A stretch of DNA of 64,000 nt. Origin: Mactromeris polynyma (taxonomy: Eukaryota > Mollusca > Bivalvia > Venerida > Mactridae). The stretch lies in NCBI GenBank assembly GCA_032209605.1, contig JASFXZ010000028.1, forward strand, positions 6,272,941 to 6,336,940. The letters are read 5' to 3'. The notes beneath the pieces are model-generated. The model did no database searches. It saw only the letters and a program-made list of their open reading frames with translations, and was not told the origin of the DNA. Made by a program: the position numbers and the translations under genes. Numbering within the stretch: position 1 is the stretch's first letter; every line of letters starts with the position of its first letter. Below are positions 1 through 10,900 of the stretch, one piece after another.

Positions 1-568
1 GCGACTGCATGTACCGGTGCACCCATGTCCTTACTGAACGATTTCAGCTGTTCCTTGCCGTACTCATACTCCTGGCAAGTTGTTATTGCCTTGTCCATGG
101 TTAAACGAGAACCTTCTTGTAACATTTTCTCTCGAGTTTTGTGATTTGACACACCAAAAACAATTCTATCTCTTATCATTTCGGCTTTCTTGTCACCAAA
201 TACACATTCATCTGATTTGTTTTTTACCACAGTTATAAATTGTTCCATTGTGCTGTCACCTTGTGTGATGTTGTAAAATTGGAATCTTGCAAAAACTGGA
301 TTTATTTTAGGAGCAAGATGATCTCTGATTTTGGTAACAATTACGTCTGGTTTTTTTCTGTCCTCATCACTCATGTTCGTTGCTCGAAACACGTCTCTCC
401 CTTTGGATCCCATGTACAACAATAACATTGTGACATGCACATCGTCACCTTGGTCTTTAATGGTCCTTTGAAAATCAAGGTACAGTGTTCTGTGAACTTT
501 CGCCATTCCTCCGTAATGTTTGTTGAGTTCCAGTCAATTGTTGGCGCTGGTATTCCTTGATGATTCAT
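1..568 (-). pseudogene. gag-like region of an LTR retrotransposon, broken, runs off the window
   Basis: Read on the - strand from the Met codon at 568, the translation resembles the Gag of Ty3/gypsy-type retrotransposons common in mollusc genomes: an N-terminal segment with WRKFTEHC and IFKGPL, then, in another frame, MEQFITVV, MIRDRIVFG and a TREKML segment. The reading frame shifts once, near 455-465, so the copy is not intact. It sits 77 bases downstream of a primer-binding-site-like sequence and an LTR, which fixes the polarity. The element continues past base 1, so protease, reverse transcriptase and integrase are not visible. Assignment to Gag is by resemblance to the family and position after the LTR; the lineage is not certain. 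Confidence 0.6.
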
Positions 569-644
569 GATTAATTTGTTTCTGTTTAAATCCTATTATC
601 GTTGAATAACATTCCACTTTTGTCCAGAATTATTATTTAATCTA

Positions 645-662
645 ATCCCAGTTCTGACACCA
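645..662 (-). other. primer-binding-site-like sequence of the LTR retrotransposon
   Basis: On the - strand the bases right after the LTR read TGGTGTCAGAACTGGGAT. Starting with TGG directly next to the LTR terminus is the usual form of a tRNA primer-binding site. The tRNA used cannot be named from memory. Confidence 0.5.
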
Positions 663-949
663 TGTTATATTATGGAGGTATACATATATATATATAAGAA
701 CTACACTGTGTGTGCTCTAACTGTTTATTGCAACAAGTATTGTATGGTCTCTTCACTATAACTGATAAGCATGTGGCAGTGCTTAGGTATTTAACCCAGT
801 AGGGTAGATAACCCTTAGATGATAAGCTATATTGTAACACACCTGAGAAAGATACCTTCACTTGAACAATAAACTGAGAAATTTTGCTTAGTTATCATGG
901 TTATACATGTAATAAATGAACGTTTAAACTGTTAATCCTGTTCAAAACA
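663..949 (-). mobile_element. LTR (5' LTR of the - strand retrotransposon), about 287 bp
   Basis: The segment begins TGTTATATT and ends AAAACA, giving TG...CA termini on either strand. It adjoins the primer-binding-site-like sequence and the gag-like region. It contains a (TA)n stretch at 685-697. Only one LTR is in the window, so the boundary and target duplication cannot be confirmed. Confidence 0.55.
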
Positions 950-1009
950 TTGCGACAGGTAAAAAATTGTTGCGACAGGTAAAAAATGTGGCTTTGCCTG
1001 TCGCAATGT
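947..1009. repeat. short inverted/direct repeat next to the LTR
   Basis: TTGCGACAGGTAAAAAA occurs twice in tandem (from about 951 and 970), followed by CCTGTCGCAATG, the reverse complement of CATTGCGACAGG. It forms a small stem between the LTR and the minisatellite. Confidence 0.6.
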
Positions 1010-1039
1010 CCTGTGAAAGAGAAAAAGTTTTCGCGTTGA

Positions 1040-3728
1040 CTGCAGTGACATGTATATATAAAGATACAGTGGCTGAACAGGAAAGGAACATGCTGGTACA
1101 ATTATACCACACACACAAACTGGTACACATGTATATATAAAGCTACAGTGGAAGAACAGGAAAGGAACATGCTGGTACATTAATACCACACACACACACT
1201 GGTATACCTGTATATATAAAGATACAGTGGCTGAACAGGAAAGGAACATGCTGGTACATTAATACCACACACACAAACTGGTATACATGTATATATAAAG
1301 CTACAGTTGATGAACAGGAAAGGAACATGCTGGTACATTAATACCACACACACAAACTGGTACACACGTTTTTATATAAAGCTAAAGTTGATGAACAGGA
1401 AAGGAACATGCTGGTACAATTATACCACACACACAAACTGGTACACATGTATATATAAAGCTACAGTGGATGAACAGGAAAGGAACATACTGATACAATT
1501 ATACCACACACACAAACTGGTATACATGTATATATAAAGCTACAGTTGATGAACAGGAAAGGAACATGCTGGTACAATTATACCACACACACAAACTGGT
1601 ATACATGTATATATATAGCTACAGTGGATGAACAGGAAAGGAACATGCTGGTACAATTATACCACACACACAAACTGGTACACATGTATATATAAAGCTA
1701 CAGTGGATGAACAGGAAAGGAACATGCTGGTACATTAATACCACACACACACACTGGTATACCTGTATATATAAAGCTAGAGTTGATGAACAGGAAAGGA
1801 ACATGCTGGTACATTAATACCACACACACAAACTGGTATACATGTATATATAAAGCTAGAGTTGATGAACAGGAAAGGAACAAGCTGATACATTAATACC
1901 ACACACACACTGGTATACATGTATATATAAAGCTAGAGTTGATGAACAGGAAAGGAACATGCTGGTACATTAATACCACACACACAAACTGGTATACATG
2001 TATATATAAAGCTAGAGTTGATGAACAGGAAAGGAACAAGCTGATACATTAATACCACACACACACTGGTATACATGTATATATAAAGCTACAGTGGATG
2101 AACAGGAAAGGAACATGCTGGTACATTAATACCACAAACACAAACTGGTACACACGTTTTTATATAAAGCTACAGTTGATGAACAGGAAAGGAACATGCT
2201 GGTACAATTATACCACACACACAAACCGGTACACATATATATATAAAGCTACAGTGGATGAACAGGAAAGGAACATACTGATACATTAATACCACACACA
2301 CAAACTGGTATACATGTATATATAAAGCTACAGTGGATGAACAGGAAAGGAACATACTGATATATTAATACCACACACACACTGGTACACATGTATATAT
2401 AAAGCTACAGTGGATGAACAGGAAAGGAACATACTGATACAATTATACCACACACACAAACTGGTATACATGTATATATAAAACTACAGTTGATGAACAG
2501 GAAAGGAACATGCTGGTACAATTATACCACACACACAAACTGGTACACATGTATATATAGCTACAGTGGATGAACAGGAAAGGAACATACTGATACAATT
2601 ATACCACACACACAAACTGGTACACATGTATATATAGCTACAGTGGATGAACAGGAAAGGAACATACTGATACAATTATACCATACACACAAACTGGTAC
2701 ACATGTATATATAGCTACAGAGGATGAACAGGAAAGGATCATACTGATACATTAATACCACACACACAAACTGGTATACATGTATATATAAAGCTACAGT
2801 GGATGAACAGGAAAGGAACATGCTGATATATTAATACCACACACACAATCTGGTATACATGTATATATAAAGCTACAGTTGATGAACAGGAAAGGAACAT
2901 GCTGGTACATTAATACCACACACACAAACTGGTATACATGTATATACATAAAGCTACAGTGGATGAACAGGAAAAAAACATGCTGATACATTAATACCAC
3001 ACACACAAACTGGTACACATGTATATATAGCTACAGTGGATGAACAGGAAAGGAACATGCTGATACATTAATACCACACACACAAACTGGTATACATGTA
3101 TATATAAAGCTACAGTTGGTGAACAGGAAAGGAACATGCTGGTACATTAATACCACACACACAAACTGGTATACATGTATATATAAAGCTACAGTGGATG
3201 AACAGGAAAGGAACATATTGATATATTAATACCACACACTAAAACTGGTACACATGTATATAAAGCTACAGTTGATGAACAGGAAAGGAACATGCTGGTA
3301 CAATTATACCACACACACAAACTGGTATACATGTATATATAAAGCTACAGTTGATGAACAGGAAAGGAACATGCTGGTACAATTATACCACACACACACA
3401 CTGGTACACATGTATATATAGCTACAGTGGATGAACAGGAAAGGAACATACTGATACAATGATACCACACACACAAACTGGTACACATGTATATATAGCT
3501 ACAGTGGATGAACAGGAAAGGAACATGCTGATACATTAATACCACACACACAAACTGGTATACATGTATATATATAGCTACAGTGGATGAACAGGAAAGG
3601 AACATACTGATACATTAATACCACACACACAAACTGGTACACATGTATATATAGCTACAGTGGATGAACAGGAAAGGATCATACTGATACATTAATACCA
3701 CACACACACACTGGTACACATGTATATA
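1040..3728 (+). repeat. 79-bp minisatellite, left array, roughly 34 units
   Basis: The unit contains GCTACAGTGGATGAACAGG, GAACATGCTGGTACATTAAT, a CCACACACACAAACTGG block and ACATGTATATATAAA. Units vary by a few bases (75-79). The reverse complement of the same unit forms the array at 56,876-57,655, marking the outer edge of the giant inverted repeat. Open frames of 60-117 codons here are by-products of the repeat and are not annotated. Confidence 0.95.
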
Positions 3729-3739
3729 CGGACGGAAAG

Positions 3740-4590
3740 CACGTATTACCATATCAATGAAGCAATCTTCATTATTCTATTCCACGAAATAATTGTTTTT
3801 TAAATACTGAAAGGTTTTACACTTTGGTATCCACTTTTATTTGGAAAATTGAGACAAATGTCGTACCGTTTGTATAATCTTAAAGTTCTTAACCATAATA
3901 TAACATCATTTATAACAGATATTGTTAATAAAGACGACGATAGGAAATATTTGAACAATAACACCACTTTTTGCCATGTCGGTTGTCATTGAAAATATAT
4001 ATGACCAAAATAATTAGTTTTTCCTTCGTCACTTCCGTTTTCAAAGGTCAGTAACTTTGCTCTGACATCACTTCCGTTTAAAGGGCCAATCACTTTGCTC
4101 ATTTATCCGGTATGGGACGGAATAATTCCTTGACCAGGCTAGTCAACTAATCCGTGCGAGAATACATTGACTGACATAAGATAAATGTTTAGTGCCATCA
4201 AAACTGGTTTAAGCCCTCATTTGTTCAAGACGGTTTCAAGGTGGAATGTCCGCGTTGCTTCGATTGTCTTAAATGTTTAATTGCTGTACAGTCCGTTTCC
4301 CCCACATCCCTACTGTATAGTATCAATTGATACCACTGCCTCGTTTTTAAAAAAATGACATAACCAAGGGATATGAGATGGTACCATGGATTCCCCGCAC
4401 TACACATTGTCCGTATGAAATTCACAGCGTACTGTCTTATTTTTATTTCATTACAAAGAGACACTTTAGATAACCATTGAGATATAAAAATGAGTAAAGA
4501 GGTCGATTTCAAATATGCGAGAAAAAAGAAAATGATCCATGAAAATATGAATTCATTGACGACTAATACAACCGACATTGAAAATGGCCA
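3740..4590. other. non-coding arm sequence between the minisatellite and exon b
   Basis: This stretch is well conserved with 54,300-55,100 in the right arm. A - strand open frame at 4,225-4,578 is partly conserved on the right (54,314-54,568), but it runs antisense to the gene, shows no recognised motif and is shortened in the right copy. I see no supported exon. Confidence 0.5.
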
Positions 4591-4875
4591 ACATTTGATT
4601 TATCGCTAACGATTCGAATTTTGAATAAAATATCGACTAACATCGCCGAATTCAACAAAGACACCTTATCGATATTGCGTAAAATATCGATTAACGTGAT
4701 TAGCATGGTATTTTATCGACACCGATTCGATTGTTGTATAAACTATCGGTTGACGCTGTAAAAATCGACTGTTTCGTAAATTCGCTTTATATACTCCGAT
4801 TTGGGTATAAAATATCGATTACAAAGCGGACAAATATCGATTTTTCAATGAAACTGTCATAGCATGATCGTAATC
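4590..4875. promoter_or_regulatory. cluster of ATCGAT/CGATA motifs upstream of exon b
   Basis: About ten degenerate units carry ATATCGAT, TATCGA or AATCGA cores, including one TATCGATA at about 4,668-4,676. The cluster is retained in the right arm (54,000-54,295). In insects TATCGATA is the DRE and CGATA the BEAF-32 core; a regulatory or boundary role here is inference. Decayed tandem repeats are the simpler alternative. Confidence 0.35.
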
Positions 4876-4893
4876 GAAATGTTTCGATTTCAG

Positions 4894-4968
4894 ATCTAAA
4901 GCAGACCTACAGTACAGTAAAACTCTGAGAACACTGTCACGGACCGCTGATGGACGGGAGGAGATCGG
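4894..4968 (+). CDS. left copy exon b (F-BAR helix)
   Basis: Acceptor TTCGATTTCAG, donor GTAAGAGG. The 75 bases encode [20 protein letters not shown] plus four residues, matching the Y-x-K-x-L segment after the first helix of PSTPIP F-BAR domains. It starts with the last base of a codon and ends with two bases, which fits exon a on the right copy and exon c here. Two differences from the right copy: one silent, one Ile/Thr. Confidence 0.88.
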
Positions 4969-7900
4969 GTAAGAGGAAATAGGAGGTCCAATAATAGCAA
5001 ATATAAATGCTCATTTGCGTATTGTACTCTTTGTTGAATGTGACGTCATACAGTGCGAAACAATATGGCGAAAATGGATAGGACCACATGAGATTTGTCA
5101 TGAGTTATCTCCCTTCATCCATTATTGAGTTCTCTCCCTTTATTCATTGTATTACTATAGAAGGGAAAGAGGTACATACCTCATGACAAAATCCTGTGGT
5201 CCGGGCTGTACCATACTTCCCAACGGGGTTGTGTGTATAGCACGGGATTGTGTGTACATCACGGGGTTGTGTGTATAGCACGGGATTGTGTGTACATCAT
5301 GGGATTGTGTGTACATCACGGGGTTGTGTGTATAGCACGGGATTGTGTGTACATCATGGGATTGTGTGTACATCACTGGGTTGTGTGAACAGCACAGGGT
5401 TGTGTGTACATCACGGGATTGTGTGTACATCACGGGATTGTGTGTACAGCACGGGATTGTGTGTATAGCACGGGATTGTGTGTACAGCACGGGGTTGTGT
5501 GGACAGCACGGGATTGTGTGTACATCATGGGATTGTGTGTATAGCACGGGATTGTGTGTACATCACGGGGTTGTGTGTACATCACGGGATTGTGTGTACA
5601 TCACTGGGTTGTGTGGACAGCACGGGGTTGTGTGTACATCACGGGATTGTGTGGACAGCACGGGGTTGTGTGTACAGCACGGGGTTGTGTGTATAGCACG
5701 GGATTGTGTGTACATCACGGGGTTGTGTGTACATCACGGGATTGTGTGTACATCACTGGGTTGTGTGTACAGCACGGGGTTGTGTGTACAGCACATTTAG
5801 TGCCTCTCCGCTTAAAATGTAAACAAATGAACACAAAAAGTAGCATTATCGTGATTACTTTAATACATTTACAGAGATCTCGGGTTAAGCTGGCAGGCGG
5901 TTAAAGCTCAAACAGAAAAAACGGCGATGTTTCACGAAAGTTCTTCGCTACAATACAATCGACTCGCTGATGAACTTTCAAGATTTGAGGATATGTCAAG
6001 AACGGAAATCAAGCAGGTAACACAATGCTTCAAACCTGTCGAGCACATGACCTGGCCTCGATCTCCCGAAGCATCTCAATTAGAGCTAAATCTCAGCTCA
6101 CATAGTCATTCTCGACAGTTCTCGGGTATTTCCGTACCACTTCGTTACTCGTATAACACCTTCTAGTGTATGTAAGGCGGAGCACTATGTAGTAAAACTC
6201 AACATTATGTGCGGTCAAGAAATAGTTCTCGTAAAACGGATTTATAATTTCAATAACTTCGATAAATTCACGTAAGAGATAAATTATCGTTGTCATTTCT
6301 AGTTAAAAACTATATTTCAGTCTTCATATAGCTATAATATTACATTCATCAGCACTCCAGCGTTCATGCCGCCATCTTGTTTTCATGACATTCGAACGGT
6401 ATTTCCGAAAGTAGTACCTAACGTACATCCGAGGCACTTGACGTAGTTGGCCGAGGATTTCCGAATGCTCACATAGTGTCTCAAATCGTTGAGGTTTTCC
6501 AAATCTGATACCTGACTCAAAATCGTTATTACAAAACGAAAAAGATGAGATGAGGTTTTCTTCTCAAACTATTTTCAAGCGGATTCAAATGAGATTTGTC
6601 TCAATCCCAGTCTCTATTTTGAGCCAAACCTCAGATTGAGCTGAGATTTTTGTATGAGATGCTTTGAGAGATCGGGGCCTAACACATACAACTTAGTGGT
6701 TAGGTGACCACTGTAAACAAATGTTTGTTCCCTTCAATCCCACGCTGTTTTCCTGCCATCACCAAACTTTTTTCAGTCCAATCAGAAATACCCCAGCGTG
6801 TATAACCGTTATCAATATTTTCCGTGTTAACAAGAAATATCTTTAAAAAAGATGAACGGCGTAGATAGGATGATGTCTAAAGAATCGCCCTATTTCGGAA
6901 CACCAGAGGGGTATGCTGCGGAAAAGTGAATTATCTTTTCGATACACCCCTTTTGTGCCTCTCCGCTTAAAATGTAAACCAATGAATCGTCAAATTTGTT
7001 GCATTTTTAAACAACGCGCTTGATATACAACATTTGATTGGTCTAAAATGTGGGGCAAAATCAATATGATACAGCTACGCCGAAAAAAGGGATTATTGGG
7101 GACTATATTTTAAACAAACTGCGTATCATGACAGTCATCTGTCAGATACTAAATAGTTTTAATCTGGCTGTTTATGTAAACAGTCCAGGCAAAAAGATTA
7201 TTGTTGTGTACATGTATATACTTGTATATATTCTGAGCATCTGAGCTGAGTTAGGAAGGGAGAGATTTATCTGGAGTCTAAAATGGATTATGTCTCTTAG
7301 TCCAAGCAAATCTCGTCATCTGCTATCTTCACCAGGTATGTGAGCCTGGGGCGGTCGGGGCGCTGTATCACAAGTTAATCTTAGACCAGATCCAGTGCCT
7401 TGGTCGCCCCGGGCCCACATCACAAAACATGCCAATTATTTTTAATATACACAAATTGACCGGCGGAATCTAAGTGATGGATCAATTCATTGATCATTTA
7501 ATCACAATTCTGCCGGTCAATACACTTTAAACTCCCATCAACAATCTGCCCCTGTAAACCTGATAGGAAAAATCTCAAATTTAAATATGGAGGGCCTCGC
7601 CCGGCAACTGGATGGTGGGTTATTCATTGCCAAACTATCTGGATGTGGGGTGTTGGCCCTCCACTACATCCAGAAATGCTAATTAAAAAGTAATCAGTGC
7701 TGGGACGGAGCATATCCACTACCCTGGTTCCCATCCAGCATCACCGAACCAACTCCCCACTTCTAAATTGTTCTATTTTATTTTTAAAAACTTTTTTATT
7801 ACATATCGAGGGCTCAACGCAACACTGTCGTTACTCCTATGTATTTTTATAGGAGTTACGACAGTGTTGCGTTGAGCCCTCGATATATCCTCTCTCTGTC

Positions 7901-10900
7901 AGTTGTATGCTTTATGTTAAGATAACATTTATTCTTAAAAGCGTTGCAAATGTTTAGGCGCTTTAAAGAATGCCGTTCATTCGCCACGAATGCTTAAAGT
8001 TATATATATAATTAATGCATTTTGTTTTGTTTTTATCTATCAATGTCTAGTTGTTTTAGCACTGCAGGGAGAGGATCTAAAACTCTTAAATTTTGTCTGT
8101 TATGTCATTAAAGCGGCTGGGCCGCAGAATATGAAGTTTATTCAATTTTAAATTTGTAAATATAGTATTATAATATAGAAAACTGCTAGACAGTACTTTT
8201 AATATTGTAATTTTTTAAAAATAGAAAAACTATTCTTATGTCATAATTTTTTTTTTAAATAATAGTTATTATAAAAAGACATACACATTTTATTATGTGA
8301 TATAGACCCACACACAGACATTCACTATAGTCTTTATCTTAAACATAGAATTTTAAATATAGTGAATCATGTATGGTAGATTGGTAACATAGTGAATGCT
8401 CGCCCATATGGGATATCCCGGTGGCGAGGATACATAAACTCAACTCCACTAAAAGGACACACTGGTCGAGAGAGAAAATCGAATGACTCCTGATCCGAAG
8501 GTAGTGGGTTCGAATATCGCCCTGTGCTAACATGAATAGCGATGTCCACACTCCCTGAATAAGGCATGAGAACTGGTAAGTAGGCATAACCCTGGAAGCA
8601 GCCATGGGGCGTGGTTTACATGAGTTGTAAGGGTGCTTCACAATCAATGTAAAATAACTAAGTTTAAAATTAAAACATAAAATATGTGTGTGAAATTGCA
8701 ATTAAAACAATACTGTGTAAGGTTTAAGTAGTTACAGGAACTAGTTTACAGTAACGTTGTTTGTTTTTATTTACTTAAGAACGGTTGTAAACAAACAGTT
8801 AGATGACCAGTTGAAATAATGTACAAAGGGACGGCACTCTCTATTAACGTTTACAGCAATAGAACAGCTCACATTATCATCACCGACACTAGCCTTATAA
8901 TGTGCGGAGACTAAGCGGAAACACAAACATTTGAGTCTTTCACTGCGGGCGCAATGTTAAGCAAAATTTACTAGGTTTTGTATACGTGATATCGTCTTGA
9001 TTGTAATCATAACAATGAAACATGCGGTGATCTCACGTTATGAATCATTCCTCGGTCAATATCCTTCGCATATAAAGTACAAGCATATTAACTGACATAT
9101 TCCGAATGCTTTGTATTTTTCACAGACTGAGGACAAAGTCAAGGAAAAACAGAAGATGAAAAGAAATGCTCATGGTAAAATGATAGAGGTAAGTGCGTAG
9201 CGTATATTATACATATTTCATGCATGTTATGTACGTTTAATACGCCATTTGACATCACTTCCGGTGCAATATTTCCCGAAATTCTCATCAATTAGGCCTT
9301 GTAGTGATGAACACACACCTAGAGTCCATACCTACACTTAAGTTTGAAAATTCACTCAAATCATTTGCATTGTTCCTATAATCCTATTCAGCGCGTATCC
9401 AATGCGTACAATTCGTCAGAAAAAATCATATTTTCTTGGATGAGGTCCCCCAAACCCCCTCTAACACCTGCCCCCCCCCCCCCCCCCACTCGCAGCGTTG
9501 CTGCTTGTTTCCCACTAACAATGAAATCTCAAATAAATTACCAGAAAGATGATGATAACCATACCTTTGAAAGCCGAACATTTCATGCGCAAATAATGTA
9601 CATGCAATACATCAACAACAGTCATCCATTTTGTATGAGATGGAATAGAAATAATTCTTCAAAAAGAAGACAAACTTCTGGTTTCACAGCGTATTTAGGC
9701 TATTCAATAATCTTGATCAGGTAAAGCATTCAAAAATAATTTAATGACAACGTCATGAATTATATGACGTCATAACGTCACAACATTCATAAAGAATGAT
9801 ATGACGTTATGACGTCACAATAATGACGTTACAACTTGGCGTACAAATTTAGTCACGCTGGTAGTAATACTAATAATAACAATAATAAAAGTAATAATAA
9901 TAAAAGTAATAACTTCTCTATTTAGAGAAGGTAACATGAGATGGTTAGGGTATAATTTTGCTGTTGTAGTTTTAAGGGCATCCATTTTAGTTTTTTATAT
10001 CAAATGTTGAAATAGGAATATTTATTTATTCATTGTATTAAAAAGCTTTAAAATGACGATGTTGGATCCGAGCTCGATATTTGTGAAACAAACAAAAAAC
10101 GATAATTGCCCGTACGCCTTAGTTTCAAGAAAGTTTCATGATTTTGATTCTACTAAGTTGTTGTAGGGTAAGGTGGGGCACAAAGCCCATACGAGGTAAA
10201 TGTCTCCGAAATCTGGGGATTCGGCAAATCTAAAGAAATTGAACGCATTCATCTTAAATTTTGCAAATATGTCCTTGGCGTCAAAACTACTACCTGTAAC
10301 ATGGCTATCTACGGGGAATTAGGTAGATACCCATTATATATAAACAGATATGCAAGAATTATCAAATATTGGTATAAAATTCAAAATTCAGAAAATATTG
10401 TTATTAAAACTATGTATAATACAATGTTAGAAAACCTTGAATCTCGTAATAATTGGGCAAATAAGGTTAAGATACTTTTAGACACATTTGGTTTCTCTGA
10501 GGTATGGAGGTACCCAGAACGTGTAAACATGAAAACTTTCCACCATATCTTTAGAAATAGAGTTTTAGATGTTTTTAAACAGACCTGGTACGAAAATGTT
10601 TGTAATAGCAACACATTGTGTACATATAAATATCTTAAAGAAACTTTGTCAATCGAATATTATCTAGAAAATCTACCAAAAAAGTTAAGAATAGCTATGT
10701 CAAGGTTAAGACTGTCTTCCCACAGACTACGTATTGAAGCAGGCCGATATGGCCGTCATAGAGAAGAACGATCAGAACGTTATTGTATTTTATGTCATTC
10801 AAATGATATAGAAGATGAGTATCATTTTCTTATCATATGTCCCTTTTACAATGGTCTCAGAAAGGAGTTCATTAAACCATATTATGTCAGACACCCAAGT

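Larger units (their letters stand above)
7090..8880. other. left-arm-only block of about 1.8 kb
   Basis: Pairing with the right arm stops near 7,050 and resumes near 8,880 (right about 50,370-50,860 is different sequence). The block includes a short inverted repeat, a long hairpin and a SINE-like stretch listed separately. Apart from these I see AT-rich sequence and no gene. Confidence 0.6.

Noticed and set aside
4225..4578. Partly conserved - strand open frame, and a + strand Met frame at about 4,489, as the missing first exon
   Set aside because: The - frame is antisense to the gene; the + frame ([14 protein letters not shown]) has no F-BAR similarity and the real preceding exon (59,159-59,259) was found elsewhere.
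5224..5793. CRISPR-like look of regularly spaced short repeats
   Set aside because: Units are contiguous with no unique spacers, and the DNA is eukaryotic.
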